64,000 nt of DNA from contig NZ_FNBO01000003.1 in assembly GCF_900102375.1 (NCBI RefSeq), positions 124,001 to 188,000 of the forward strand, read 5' to 3'. Shown here piece by piece: positions 50,959 to 60,353 of the stretch (positions are counted from its first letter, which is position 1; every line of letters begins with the position of its first letter). Below the pieces are notes generated by a model. It did not search any database. It worked only from the letters and a program-made list of their open reading frames with translations, and was not told the origin of the DNA. The translations under genes and the position numbers were made by a program. The DNA comes from Halorubrum xinjiangense (GTDB lineage Archaea; Halobacteriota; Halobacteria; Halobacteriales; Haloferacaceae).

Positions 50959-52707
50959 ATGAGCGAACGGACGGCTGAGGCGGCCACGACCGTCGACGAG
51001 GACGGCATCCGCGTCGAGAAATCCTTCACGGACGACGCGTTCCCCGTGCCCGCGGTGATGTACACCCTCTCCTCGCACCGCGAGGACCCCGTACGGGTGC
51101 GTATCGTCGACCGGATCCCGGAGTCGTTCCCGATGGATCGGGTGGGGTTTCACCCGGAGTACGAGAGCGAGAACTGGACGGCGTACAAGGACCACCGCGT
51201 GGAGTTCGAACGCGTGATCGACCCCGACGAGAGCGTCGAGACGGTGTTCGGGATCCGCGACGACGACCCCGACCTCGACGGGTTCCTCGGGACGCCGGTG
51301 ATCGAACACGTCCCCGTCGGCGAGGAGATCGAAGACGTCCTCGGCGCCGGCGACACGGACGCGGTACGAGAGGTGCTCTCCGGCGACCGCGCGACGCTCC
51401 CCGGAATGGCGGAAGACGACGAGCTGTTGCCCGAAGACCCGGCAGAAGAACCCGTCGAGCCGGTCACGACCGAGGAGACAGACGCGGAACCCGCCGAAGC
51501 AACGGAGGCTGACGACGAATCGGAAGCCGCCGGTGAACCGGACGTCGACGAGGCGGAACGTGACGACGGACCTACGCCTCCCGAGCCGCGTGCGGTCGAC
51601 GAGGGCACGGCCGCCGTGACCGCGCACGAGGGGGAGCCGATCGGGGCCGCGACGGAAGCGGAGACCGACGCCGAACCGGAGGCCGAGCCCGAACGGCCAG
51701 AGGCCGCCGCGGAACCTGCCGACGAGACGGAAACGGCCGAGCGCGATGCGAGCGACGAGGCCGTAACGCTGCCCGGAGAGGGCGGCCTCGCGGCGGCGCT
51801 GGCGGCCGAGATCCGCTCCGGCGCGGCCGACGAGGAGGACGTCGCGGCCATCGAGGAGGCGTTCGAGGGCGGCGTGCCACGGAGCGTCGACGTGCGGATC
51901 GCTCGCCTCCAGTCGAGCGTGGCCGACATCGAGGCGTACGCCGACGCGCTCGCGGAGTTCATCGACGACGAGGGGACGGCGAGGGAGATCCTCGACGGGA
52001 TCGACGAGCGCGTCGACGCCGTCGAGTCCGAGGTCGAGGCCCTCGACGGCCGCCTCGACCACGCGGACGACGAGCGCGAGGCGATCGAATCGAACGTCGC
52101 CCGCGTCGACTCCGCGGTCGACGACGCCGCCGACGCGGTCGAAGAGGTCGACGAGCGCGTGGACGCCGTCGAGAGCGACGTCGAGGCGGTCGAAGGCGAC
52201 GTGCGTGGCGTGGAAGCGGACGTTCGGGCGGTCGACGAGGAGGTCGCGTCCGTCGACGAGAGCGTCGAATCGGTTCGAGACGCCGTTTCGGACGTCGAGA
52301 CCGACATCGACGACCTCGCGGCCGACGTCGACCGCGTCGAGGGGCAGGCCACTGCGGTCGAGAACGCGGTCGACGACCTGGGCGACGACGTCGAGACGCT
52401 GTACGAGGAGGTCGACAGGGCGGCCGAGCGCGCGGAGAACGCCGAGGAACAGGCCCAGGACGCCGAGGACCGCGCCGCCAACGCCGCGGCGCGCGTCGAC
52501 GACGTGGAGTCCGGGCTCGACCGCTTCGACGAGGAGTTCGACGACCTGTGGGACGACCTCGCCGAGGTCGACTCGCGGCTCACCGACATCGAGGACCGGC
52601 TCGGAGAGGACCTCGACGACGTCGCCGCCGAGTTAGACGAGATCAACGACCACCTCGAGGAGCTCGACGAGTTCCGCTCTCGCCTCAACGAGGCCTTCGG
52701 TCCCTAA
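50959..52707 (+). CDS. haloarchaeal protein with an N-terminal domain and a long coiled coil
   Basis: 582 residues. Residues ~1-150 form a compact domain (VEKSFTDDAFPVPAVMYTLS, MDRVGFHPEYESENW, FGIRDDDPDLDGFLGTPVIE). Residues ~150-280 are a disordered Glu/Ala/Thr linker. From ~310 to the end there are dozens of heptads with Val or Ile, such as VDERVDAVESDVEAVEGDV, i.e. a parallel coiled coil tens of nm long. There are no membrane segments or cysteines. It may be a structural or scaffold protein; the N-terminal domain is not one I can name. Confidence 0.75.
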   Translation: MSERTAEAATTVDEDGIRVEKSFTDDAFPVPAVMYTLSSHREDPVRVRIVDRIPESFPMDRVGFHPEYESENWTAYKDHRVEFERVIDPDESVETVFGIRDDDPDLDGFLGTPVIEHVPVGEEIEDVLGAGDTDAVREVLSGDRATLPGMAEDDELLPEDPAEEPVEPVTTEETDAEPAEATEADDESEAAGEPDVDEAERDDGPTPPEPRAVDEGTAAVTAHEGEPIGAATEAETDAEPEAEPERPEAAAEPADETETAERDASDEAVTLPGEGGLAAALAAEIRSGAADEEDVAAIEEAFEGGVPRSVDVRIARLQSSVADIEAYADALAEFIDDEGTAREILDGIDERVDAVESEVEALDGRLDHADDEREAIESNVARVDSAVDDAADAVEEVDERVDAVESDVEAVEGDVRGVEADVRAVDEEVASVDESVESVRDAVSDVETDIDDLAADVDRVEGQATAVENAVDDLGDDVETLYEEVDRAAERAENAEEQAQDAEDRAANAAARVDDVESGLDRFDEEFDDLWDDLAEVDSRLTDIEDRLGEDLDDVAAELDEINDHLEELDEFRSRLNEAFGP

Positions 52708-52815
52708 TTCCGCTGTTTTCGACGCCGTGCGGCCGCTTCAGTACGATTCCGCCGGTCCCTGTCGGTCCGGTTCAAAAACGCAACCCGTTTTACGCGCCCG
52801 ACCGCAGATCGGTCA

Positions 52816-53721
52816 ATGACAGATCCGGTTCCGGTCGCCGTCCCCCGCAAGGGACGACCGCTCGAAGCGGTCTTAGAGCGGATCGCGGCCGTCGCGGACG
52901 ACGACCGCCTCGACCGGCTCGCGGACGGGGTGAGCAACACGCTCCGGTACGAGAAGGCCGTCACGAAGGGGTCCGTCGACGCCGACGCCGGCCCCTACGA
53001 GCGGCTCGCCGAGTACTCCGACCCGGCGACGCCCGCCGAGCCGGAGTTCACGCTGTTGCGCGACGACCGGAACGGGAAGCCCCGGCGGATCGTCTTCGAC
53101 GCCGCAACGGTCGATCTGGGCGACGTGACGGTCAAACTCGTCGGCCGCGAGGAGCCGTTCCGCGCGCTCCGGACCCACGAGTTCGCGCTCGGCTTCGACT
53201 CCGCCGACCTCGTCTTAGAGGAGGTCGTCGGGATCAGGGACTCGGGGCTCGGCAACATCTCGGACATCAACGACCGCATCGACCCAGTCGACACCGACGT
53301 GCGCGTCGTGACCGGCCTCGGAGACACGGTGTATCACACCCTGATGGGGCGCGAGGACCGCCGGGCGCCGAACACGACGTTCGACCGTGCGTACCTCGCC
53401 GACTACGAAGGGCCGCTGTGTATCTCGCCGCGGTACGAGCGCCTCGTCACCGCGGTGTTGGGGACCGACGCGCTCGATGGCGTCGAGTTCGTCTACCCTG
53501 AGGCGGACGAGGAGGAGGAGGCCGCGATCGCCCGGGTCGGACTCGGCGTGTACCTCACCGTCACCGGCTCCACGGCGCGCGAGAACGGCCTCTCCGTGGG
53601 CGAACACCTCTTCCCCAGCGAGACGGTTCTGATGCGTAACGCGGCCGAGACGGACGATCGCGTCTCTCGCGTCCTTCGGGCGCTCGAACGCGAGGCGGCC
53701 GACTCGGAGATCCGCGTCTGA
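52816..53721 (+). CDS. HisG-like (ATP phosphoribosyltransferase-fold) protein of unknown role
   Basis: 301 residues. The N terminus VPVAVPRKGRPLEAVLERIA resembles the start of HisG, and LTVTGSTARENGLSVGEHLF near residue 255 resembles the PRPP-binding VSTGTTLRENGL block. Between them are GIRDSGLGNISDIN and GPLCISPRYERLV, consistent with a periplasmic-binding-type fold. The glycine/Thr PRPP loop is altered (TVTGSTARENG), so it may be a diverged paralogue rather than a histidine enzyme. No his gene is near. Confidence 0.55.
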   Translation: MTDPVPVAVPRKGRPLEAVLERIAAVADDDRLDRLADGVSNTLRYEKAVTKGSVDADAGPYERLAEYSDPATPAEPEFTLLRDDRNGKPRRIVFDAATVDLGDVTVKLVGREEPFRALRTHEFALGFDSADLVLEEVVGIRDSGLGNISDINDRIDPVDTDVRVVTGLGDTVYHTLMGREDRRAPNTTFDRAYLADYEGPLCISPRYERLVTAVLGTDALDGVEFVYPEADEEEEAAIARVGLGVYLTVTGSTARENGLSVGEHLFPSETVLMRNAAETDDRVSRVLRALEREAADSEIRV

Positions 53722-54148
53722 CCTCCCGTATCGTATAGCGGTATGGAATATACGTGTACAAATCTGGACGCGGGTAAGCCCCGACGCGCGGCCTCGACTT
53801 CTCACGAGTACCGGGGACCGGTCGAACGGGCCGACACCTACACGAGCCGTTTCGAACTGCTGCCGATAACGGTCGGCCGCGGGTCGTACTCCGAACACAC
53901 GGCTGATGGTGGCTGACCTGGCCCGTGGCGATCCCAGCGTTTCACCTCGGGAGGCGTTTCGGTGGGGTATTCTATCAAAAAGAGATATCCGGAATTTTGT
54001 ACCCCGAGAGCGCAATATACGGAACTAGAATTTGGGATATGTTATTCACGCCGACAGATATAGGGTACCACTCTCCGAGATAAAGTCACTTATGCGTAAA
54101 TCTAGGATAGATTGAAGTCGCGGGCGCGAGAAGCGTCGTCCGAGAACG
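53722..54148. other. 427-base intergenic region, no gene
   Basis: There is no reading frame of credible composition. The stretch is AT-richer than its surroundings after ~53950, with several TATA-like runs (ACTTATGCG near 54090, ATATAGGG near 54058) that probably serve the next gene. I see no clear repeat, integrase attachment site or tRNA here. Confidence 0.55.
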
Positions 54149-54529
54149 ATGGAAGGCGATCGACAGTCGGTGAAGACGTACGTGCCGACGGAACAAAAAG
54201 ACGTCTGGCGCGACCACGCCGACGAACTCGACATGTCGCTGAGCGAGTTCGTCAGGACGATGGTTCAGGCCGGACGCAGGGGGTTCGCGCCGACGGACTC
54301 GACGGGACCCGAGGAACCCGCTTCTGAGACCGCTGACCCCCGGGGTCACGACCTCGAAAAGGGCGTCCGGACGGCTCTCGAATCCGGCCCCTGCTCGTGG
54401 GACGAACTCGTCGAGGCGGTGGTCGGCGACGTAGAGGACGAACTGGAGGCGACCCTCGACGACCTCCAAGAGCGCAACCGGATTCGATACAGCGGCCGAG
54501 ACGGAGGGTACGTGTTGACCGATGAGTAG
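54149..54529 (+). CDS. ribbon-helix-helix-like protein paired with a recombinase (DUF5805-type)
   Basis: 126 residues. The N-terminal ~45 residues look like a ribbon-helix-helix DNA-binding unit (VKTYVPTEQKDVWRDHAD, DMSLSEFVRTMVQAGRRG). The C-terminal ~65 form a second helical, winged-helix-like part (CSWDELVEAVVGDVEDELEA). It overlaps the recombinase gene by 8 bases, so the two proteins are made together. A role as an accessory or regulator of that recombinase is inferred from position. Confidence 0.75.
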   Translation: MEGDRQSVKTYVPTEQKDVWRDHADELDMSLSEFVRTMVQAGRRGFAPTDSTGPEEPASETADPRGHDLEKGVRTALESGPCSWDELVEAVVGDVEDELEATLDDLQERNRIRYSGRDGGYVLTDE

Positions 54530-55553
54530 CACCCGCGCGGCCCCTGATCCGGACGACCCAGTCGGCTACTTCCTCGAGGACCTCACCTACCACGGAAAGA
54601 CGCAACGAACCAGAGCGGCCTACGAGCGCGTCCTCCGACGGTTCGAGGGGTTTCTCGACGAATCCGAGCCGGAGTCCGCGACCCACCGCGACTGTATGTC
54701 GTTCGTCCACTCGATGCGGGGCGACGTCGCCGACAGCACGGTGGCGACGTACGCCGCTTACCTCCACCGTTTTTACGGGTATATGACGGAGGTGGGCGTC
54801 TTCGACAGCAACCCGATGACGCTGGTGATGGAGGAGATGGACGAGACCGTCGATAAGGACCCCGCTCGTCGCGACGTCTCTATCCCGGCGATGCGGTCGT
54901 TCGTCGCCGGGATCCGCCACCCGCTCCACCGCGCGCTCGTGGTCACCCTCCTGAAGACCGGAATGCGGGTCGGTGAGCTCTGTAACCTCGATTTACGCGA
55001 CCTGTCTGTCACCGATCCGGACCTCGAAGCGGCGTACTCGCTCGGGGGGCGCCCGGCGCTGTCCGAGCGACCGGACTCGATATTCGTGACCGCCGAGGCG
55101 ACCGTCGGCGAGGAGCTGAACGGCGAGGTGCGGACGGCCGCGAACAAGCGGAAACGGGGGACGGTGATCCCGGTCGACGACGAGCTCCGTCGGGCGCTGA
55201 AGGCGTGGCTCGCGGTGCGACCAGACTCGCCGTCGCCCGCGGAGCCGCTGTTCGTCGGCACCGCGGAGGGGTGGGGCGAGCGGCTCCGCCCGCAGGCGGT
55301 CAGACACGTCGTCGAGCGGCACGCCCGTGAGGAGGGGTGGTATCGGACCGGCGGCGGCGCCGACGAGAACGTCACGCCCCACTACTTCCGGCACTTCTTC
55401 ACGACGCACCTCCGCGATCGGACGGGTGACCGGGGCGTGGTGAAGTACCTCCGCGGCGACGTCGCCGACGACGTGATCGACACGTACACCCACAACTGGG
55501 GAGATCAGGTGCGGGAGGTGTACGAGGCGAACGTGTACCGGCTATCGGTGTGA
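54522..55553 (+). CDS. tyrosine recombinase / integrase
   Basis: 343 residues with a SAM-like N-terminal domain (~12-105) and a catalytic domain. The catalytic Arg is in KTGMRVGELCNLDL, the HxxR pair in TPHYFRHFFTTHL, and the final Tyr is in DTYTHNW near residue 322, within ~30 residues of the C terminus. It resembles XerC/XerD-type proteins kept as a core gene in haloarchaea rather than a provirus integrase: no provirus genes or repeats flank it. Confidence 0.9.
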   Translation: MSSTRAAPDPDDPVGYFLEDLTYHGKTQRTRAAYERVLRRFEGFLDESEPESATHRDCMSFVHSMRGDVADSTVATYAAYLHRFYGYMTEVGVFDSNPMTLVMEEMDETVDKDPARRDVSIPAMRSFVAGIRHPLHRALVVTLLKTGMRVGELCNLDLRDLSVTDPDLEAAYSLGGRPALSERPDSIFVTAEATVGEELNGEVRTAANKRKRGTVIPVDDELRRALKAWLAVRPDSPSPAEPLFVGTAEGWGERLRPQAVRHVVERHAREEGWYRTGGGADENVTPHYFRHFFTTHLRDRTGDRGVVKYLRGDVADDVIDTYTHNWGDQVREVYEANVYRLSV

Positions 55554-55703
55554 GTCGTCGAGTGACACGGATTTCTGTCGCTCGCATAGCAACGGAAGTC
55601 TGCTCGAAGTCCAACAGATAAATCTTATTTCGCTATACTAATATCGGTGCGGCGGCCCTCCCGTGGGTCGGGTACTGATTCTCGGAACAGCGGAGAGTTT
55701 GAG

Positions 55704-56498
55704 CTACTCGCCTTCTTCCTCGTAATCGTCGAGCCAGCCGGTGACGGCCCCTTCGAGTGCCGCCGTCGTGCTCCCGAGGTTCAGGATCTGATACCCGTTC
55801 GCCGCCTTCTCGTTGACGTCGTCCATGCCGAATCCGAGGCCGCCGACGGGGACGCCCGCCTCGACGGCTTTCGATCGGGTCATCTCGACGGCCTCCTGAA
55901 CGTCCGGGTGGTCAATCTCGCCGGGGTGGCCGAGCGAGACGGAAAGGTCGAACGGACCGACGAAGACGAACCCCAACTCCGGGACGGACAGGATCTCGTC
56001 GAGGTTCTCGACGGACGCCGCCGTTTCGATGGTGACTCCGACGCACGTCTCCCGGTCTTCGGTGGCGACGTAGTCGTCGGCGAGGCCCCAACGGCTGGCC
56101 CGGGGAGACGCCAGCCCGCGATCGCCGGGGCCGTCGTCGTAGCGGAACCGGGCGGATCGAACCGCCGTCCGGACCTCGTCTGCGGTCTCAACGCGGGGCA
56201 GAAAGACGTTTCTCACGCCGAGGTCGAGGGCCTTCCGGACGAGCGTCGGATCCGTGTCGGGGAGGCGGACGAGCAGTTCAACGTCGGTCCGTTCCGCCGC
56301 GCGGAGCAGGTCCGCCAACCGGGGCCCGTGCCACGGGTCCGGGCCGCCGTGTTCGAAGTCCAGCCAGACGAAGTCGACGCCGAGTTCGCCGTAGTACTCC
56401 ACGAGCGTCGGGCTGTACGCGTTATCGAGCACGCCCAGCGCCACGCCGCCGTCGTTCAGGGTCGAGACGAGGTCGTTAGCGGGGTGAGATGTGGTCAT
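55704..56498 (-). CDS. HpcH/HpaI-family aldolase
   Basis: 264 residues, class II pyruvate aldolase fold. Seen are ALGVLDNAYSPTLVEYYGEL, DFVWLDFEHGGPDPWH (base His), a metal-binding Glu in VGVTIETAASVENLDEIL, and FVGPFDLSVSLGHPGE (metal Asp). Such enzymes split 2-keto-3-deoxy-sugar acids or hydroxy-keto acids into pyruvate and an aldehyde. It stands alone, so the substrate cannot be read from context. Confidence 0.88.
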   Translation of the reverse strand: MTTSHPANDLVSTLNDGGVALGVLDNAYSPTLVEYYGELGVDFVWLDFEHGGPDPWHGPRLADLLRAAERTDVELLVRLPDTDPTLVRKALDLGVRNVFLPRVETADEVRTAVRSARFRYDDGPGDRGLASPRASRWGLADDYVATEDRETCVGVTIETAASVENLDEILSVPELGFVFVGPFDLSVSLGHPGEIDHPDVQEAVEMTRSKAVEAGVPVGGLGFGMDDVNEKAANGYQILNLGSTTAALEGAVTGWLDDYEEEGE

Positions 56499-56595
56499 GA
56501 GCTGTGGTGAGTCGATAGTCTGTCGGATCGCTGGGACAGTCCGGTCTCGGTGCCTCCGTCAGCCGCTGCGTTTCCGAGCGCGGCGAGCGCGTCGA

Positions 56596-56835
56596 TCACG
56601 GTTTGAGGCGGACCTCCTCGTCGCTGACATCGGCGATACGGCTGGGTTCGAGCTCGTAATCGTCCTCGTCAGCGTCCCCCCATCCGAGCCGCGAGCGAAT
56701 GGCGCCGGTGATTCCGGGAGACGGATCGACGTACGCTCGCCCGTTTTTCACCGCTTTCACGATCCCGATCTTCTTTCCCTCAGAGTTGACGACCCGCTTT
56801 CCCTCGTCCGCTTCGGAGATGTCAGTTCGTTTCAT
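56596..56835 (-). CDS. PRC-barrel-like small protein
   Basis: 79 residues: DADEGKRVVNSEGKKIGIVKAV with the VVNSEGKKIG turn, a beta-rich middle (GRAYVDPSPG) and ELEPSRIADVSDEEVRLKP at the end, as in PRC-barrel domains that mediate binding to RNA or proteins. I chose the ATG at 56835; the longer in-frame form looks noncoding. It is divergent from the PAP2 gene. Confidence 0.7.
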   Translation of the reverse strand: MKRTDISEADEGKRVVNSEGKKIGIVKAVKNGRAYVDPSPGITGAIRSRLGWGDADEDDYELEPSRIADVSDEEVRLKP

Positions 56836-57025
56836 TGCGTGTGCTCGGACGGCGCTCGCGGGGTTTGTTATGGAGGCCGTATCCGGCTCTGCCGCGAGTA
56901 ACGCCGCATTACCGGTCGTTCGCGCCCGCGACGTCGATACCGGCTGGTGACCGGTTCGTTTCGAACGGCGACCGGTTCGCTCCGACACCGTGTCACTCAT
57001 GTGTCGTGACGGTGTGGACCCGACG

Positions 57026-57886
57026 ATGGCGCTCCTCGAAGTGACCGCCGCCACCGGCCTCTCAGTGGTCGCCGGCACGGCGGTCACAGCCCTCCTCTGT
57101 GTCGGCCCGCGACAGGTGTCCCGTGCGATGACCGACGTCGACGACCGCGTCCGCGAGGTCGCCCCCTACCTCGGGCCGGCGCTCGCGCTGCTCGCGGCCA
57201 AACAGCTCACCCAGGGGTACCGCCTGCGGCTCTCGCGGGCGCTCGACTGGGACATCACCGACGCGCTGTACGCCCTCGAGGGCGGGTTCGTGGCCGCGCT
57301 TCAGGACCTGACTCCGGAGGCGACGCTGGAGTTCTTCACCGTGAGCTACATGATCGGGTTCGCGTTCCTCCTCGTCGCGGCCCCGGTGACGTACTTCCTC
57401 TCGCCGGGGCAGGGTCGACGGCACCTGAAGGAGCTGCTCGTCGCGTACATGCTGAACTACGCGGTGGGGACCGTCTGTTACACCCTCTTCATCTCGTACG
57501 GGCCGCGGAACCACTTGGAGACGGTTTCCGGGCTGATGTACCGGGCGTACCCGCAGACGCAGGACCTCACGGCGGCGGTGGCGTCGAACACGAACGTGTT
57601 CCCGTCGCTCCACACCTCCCTGTCGGTGGCCGTCGTCGCCGTCGCGTGGCGCTCGCGACGGACGCATCCGCGGTGGACGCCGGTCGCCGCCGCGGTCGCG
57701 GCCGCCGTGGTGTTCTCGACGATGTACCTCGGGATCCACTGGCTGTCCGACGTCGTCGCAGGCGTCGCGCTCGGCGTCGTATCGGTGGCCGTCGCGGCGC
57801 GGATCGTGGACCGAGCGGAGTCGTCGTCGGTAGCGGCTCACGGCGGCGAGCGCGGGGACCCGACCGTTCGCACCGGCGACGATTAG
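57026..57886 (+). CDS. PAP2-family membrane phosphatase
   Basis: 286 residues with about six membrane segments. The catalytic motifs C2 and C3 are seen in VFPSLHTSLSVAV and YLGIHWLSDVVAGVALG; the first motif (KxxxxxxRP) is degenerate, perhaps in SYGPRNHLE. The layout resembles inositol-phosphorylceramide-synthase-like members, which act on lipid or polyprenyl phosphates outside the membrane. The ATG at 57026 is preferred over earlier in-frame starts because it gives a clean hydrophobic N terminus. Confidence 0.82.
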   Translation: MALLEVTAATGLSVVAGTAVTALLCVGPRQVSRAMTDVDDRVREVAPYLGPALALLAAKQLTQGYRLRLSRALDWDITDALYALEGGFVAALQDLTPEATLEFFTVSYMIGFAFLLVAAPVTYFLSPGQGRRHLKELLVAYMLNYAVGTVCYTLFISYGPRNHLETVSGLMYRAYPQTQDLTAAVASNTNVFPSLHTSLSVAVVAVAWRSRRTHPRWTPVAAAVAAAVVFSTMYLGIHWLSDVVAGVALGVVSVAVAARIVDRAESSSVAAHGGERGDPTVRTGDD

Positions 57887-57964
57887 CGTGTCGGCGGCGC
57901 TCGACCCGCAGAGCGCGGCGGTGAGGCGTCGGGGCTTTCACTCGCGCGGCGCGTACGTCGACGC

Positions 57965-59197
57965 GTGACTCGAACCGATCCCCACGCCTTCCGGGGGCGA
58001 CTCCTCACGACGCTCCGGCTCCAGTTTCCCGACGCGCTCGACCGCGCCGGGGGATTCCGGCTGCTGGACCCGGAGAGCGGGGAGCCGTACGCGGGCGACA
58101 GCCGGCACCTCGTGGCCACCTGTCGGTCGATCGCGAACTTCGCGGCCGGCGCCGTCGCCGACGGGCCCGACTGGTGTCTCGAGGCGGCGGAACACGGGGT
58201 CGCGTTCCTCGAGTCGGCCCACCGCCCCGACGCGACCGACCGAAGCGAGGGATTCCACCTCATCGTCGACGCCGACGGCTCGCCGGTCGACCGCACGCGC
58301 TCGGCGTACGGCCACGCGTTCGTCCTGCTCGCGTACGCGCGGGCGGCCGCCGTCGACGTCGACGGCGCGGCCGCGGGACTGGACGCGACCGTCGACCTCC
58401 TCGCGGAGCGGTTTCACGACGGCACCGGCTGCCTGCGGAGCGACTGCGCCCCGGACTGGTCCGAGCGCGAGCCGTACCGCGGACAGAACGCCAACATGCA
58501 CGCCTGCGAGGCCTACCTCGCCTCCTACGAGGCGACGGGCGACGGGGAACACCTCAACCGCGCGCGGCGGATCGCGGAGCGGATAACCGTCGACCTCGGC
58601 GCCGAGACCGACGGTCTGCTCTGGGAGCACTACGACGCGGAGTGGAGCCACGACTTCGCGTACAACGCCGACGAGCCGGGCCACCGGTTCCGCCCGCCCG
58701 GGTACCAGCCCGGCCACCACGTCGAGTGGGCGAAGCTCTGCGCGCTGCTGGACCGGTACGACGCGGCATCACCCGCGGACCGCGAGTCGGTCCCCGGCTC
58801 CGGAGACTGGTACGAGCGCGCGGTCGCGCTGTTCGACGCCGCCGTCGACCGCGGCTGGACCGACCGCGGATTCGCGTACACGGTCGAGGCAGACGGGAGC
58901 GTGATCGTCGGGGACCGGTACGGGTGGGCGGTCGCGGAGGGGATCGGCGCGGCCGCGGCGCTCGCGGAGCGGGCGAGCCAGCGGGGCGACGACGCCGCGC
59001 GCCGGCGCTTCCGCGAGTGGCGCGACCGGTTCGTCGACGCCGCCGACGCGTACCGCGGTCCGGCCGGGCTCTGGTACGAGAAGCTCCCGCCGGCGGGGAC
59101 CGAGGGGGAGCCGGTCTCGCCGGAGCCGCCGGGCGTCGAGCCCGACTACCACCCCGCGAGCGCCGCCTTCGAGGGCTGGCGCTCCGGGACGCGGTGA
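57965..59197 (+). CDS. AGE-family (N-acylglucosamine 2-epimerase-like) protein
   Basis: 410 residues, an (alpha/alpha)6 barrel. The conserved His residues are in GHAFVLLAYARA, YRGQNANMHACEAYLASYEA and QPGHHVEWAKLCALLD, as in enzymes that interconvert sugar isomers such as mannose/fructose or GlcNAc/ManNAc. The start is GTG. It stands alone with no sugar-pathway neighbours, so the exact substrate is open. Confidence 0.88.
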   Translation: MTRTDPHAFRGRLLTTLRLQFPDALDRAGGFRLLDPESGEPYAGDSRHLVATCRSIANFAAGAVADGPDWCLEAAEHGVAFLESAHRPDATDRSEGFHLIVDADGSPVDRTRSAYGHAFVLLAYARAAAVDVDGAAAGLDATVDLLAERFHDGTGCLRSDCAPDWSEREPYRGQNANMHACEAYLASYEATGDGEHLNRARRIAERITVDLGAETDGLLWEHYDAEWSHDFAYNADEPGHRFRPPGYQPGHHVEWAKLCALLDRYDAASPADRESVPGSGDWYERAVALFDAAVDRGWTDRGFAYTVEADGSVIVGDRYGWAVAEGIGAAAALAERASQRGDDAARRRFREWRDRFVDAADAYRGPAGLWYEKLPPAGTEGEPVSPEPPGVEPDYHPASAAFEGWRSGTR

Positions 59198-59225
59198 GCG
59201 CAGGCGGGGAAAACCGAAGCCGCGG

Positions 59226-60338
59226 TCACTCCTCGTCGATCAGACTCTCGACGAGGTCCTCGGGGTCGAACAGCGTGATGTCGTCGTACCCCTGCCCGGT
59301 GCCGAGGAAGAGGATCGGCTTGCCGGTGACGTACGCGACGGAGATGGCGGCGCCGCCCGAGGAGTCGGCGTCGGCCTTCGTCAAGATTGCGCCGTCGATC
59401 GCGGCGGCGTCGTCGAACTCCTTCGCGCGGTTGACGGCGTCTTGCCCCGCGACCGCCTCGTCGACGAAGAGGGTCATGTCCGGGTCGACGACCCGATCAA
59501 TCTTCTCCAGCTGGGCCATCAGGTCGTCGCTCGTGTGGAGGCGGCCCGCCGTGTCGCCGAGGACGACGTCGATGTCATTCGCCGCCGCGTACTCGACGCC
59601 GTCGTAGATGACCGCCGCCGGGTCGCCGCCCTGGTCGTGGCTTATCAGGTCGCGGCCGAGCCGGTCGGCGTGCTCGCGGATCTGCTCGTTGGCGCCCGCA
59701 CGGTACGTGTCGCCGTTCGCGAGGACGGAAGAGTAGCCGCGGTCGGCGAGCCACTCCGAGAGCTTCGCGATGCTCGTCGTCTTCCCAACGCCGTTGACGC
59801 CGGTGAAGACGATGGTGACCGGCTTGTCGGCCTCGGCGATCCGCTGTTCGAAGTCGAACTGGCCGACCGCGATCACGTCGAGGAGGGCATCGTGAAGCGC
59901 CGACTCGACGAGCTCACCGGTCGTCTCGACCTGCTTGCGCGACTCGCCGAGCATGCTCTCGCGGACGCTATCGAGGATCTGCTCGGCGACGCTCATCTCC
60001 ACGTCGCTTTCGAGGAGCGCCATCTCGAGGTTCCACAGCGGCTCCTCTAAGTCCTCCTCCTCGATGATGATCCGGCCGGTCGCGAACGCCTTCGCGCGCT
60101 GGAACGTGCTCGGCTCGTCGTCGCTCGACGCCGAGTCGTCGTCCGCGGCCGCCTCCGCGGAGTCGCTCTCGACCGCAGCGGCGTCGGTCGTGTCGCCGAC
60201 GCCTTCGGCCGAAGCGTCGCTCGCGGCTGCGCCGCTCTCGGCGGCCGTCTCGTCGTCGGGGGGCTCCTCCTCGGCCTCGGTCGACTCCTCGACGTCCTCG
60301 CGGAAGCCGGAGAGCTTGTCTTTCAGTCCGTCGAACAC
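59226..60338 (-). CDS. ftsY: signal recognition particle receptor FtsY
   Basis: 370 residues. The N-terminal ~90 are a very acidic A domain (Glu/Asp/Ser/Ala) that interacts with the membrane and the SecYEG channel. The NG domain has the G1 loop GVNGVGKTTSIAKL, then ANGDTYRAGANEQ, DTAGRLHTSDDLM, TKADADSSGGA and LGTGQGYDDITLF. The start is GTG. It follows pfdA on the same strand with a 15-base gap, the conserved archaeal order of L18Ae, pfdA and ftsY. Confidence 0.97.
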   Translation of the reverse strand: MFDGLKDKLSGFREDVEESTEAEEEPPDDETAAESGAAASDASAEGVGDTTDAAAVESDSAEAAADDDSASSDDEPSTFQRAKAFATGRIIIEEEDLEEPLWNLEMALLESDVEMSVAEQILDSVRESMLGESRKQVETTGELVESALHDALLDVIAVGQFDFEQRIAEADKPVTIVFTGVNGVGKTTSIAKLSEWLADRGYSSVLANGDTYRAGANEQIREHADRLGRDLISHDQGGDPAAVIYDGVEYAAANDIDVVLGDTAGRLHTSDDLMAQLEKIDRVVDPDMTLFVDEAVAGQDAVNRAKEFDDAAAIDGAILTKADADSSGGAAISVAYVTGKPILFLGTGQGYDDITLFDPEDLVESLIDEE

Positions 60339-60353
60339 GGTCGAGTCCTCGTC

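Noticed and set aside
49972-52062. 696-codon open frame on the minus strand
   Set aside because: It is antisense to the MBL hydrolase and the coiled-coil gene, arises from the repeated GAC/GTC codons, and contains no domain.
54149-55553. Provirus or integrated plasmid at the recombinase gene
   Set aside because: No phage or plasmid genes, no flanking direct repeats and no tRNA target are visible; the neighbours are ordinary chromosomal genes.
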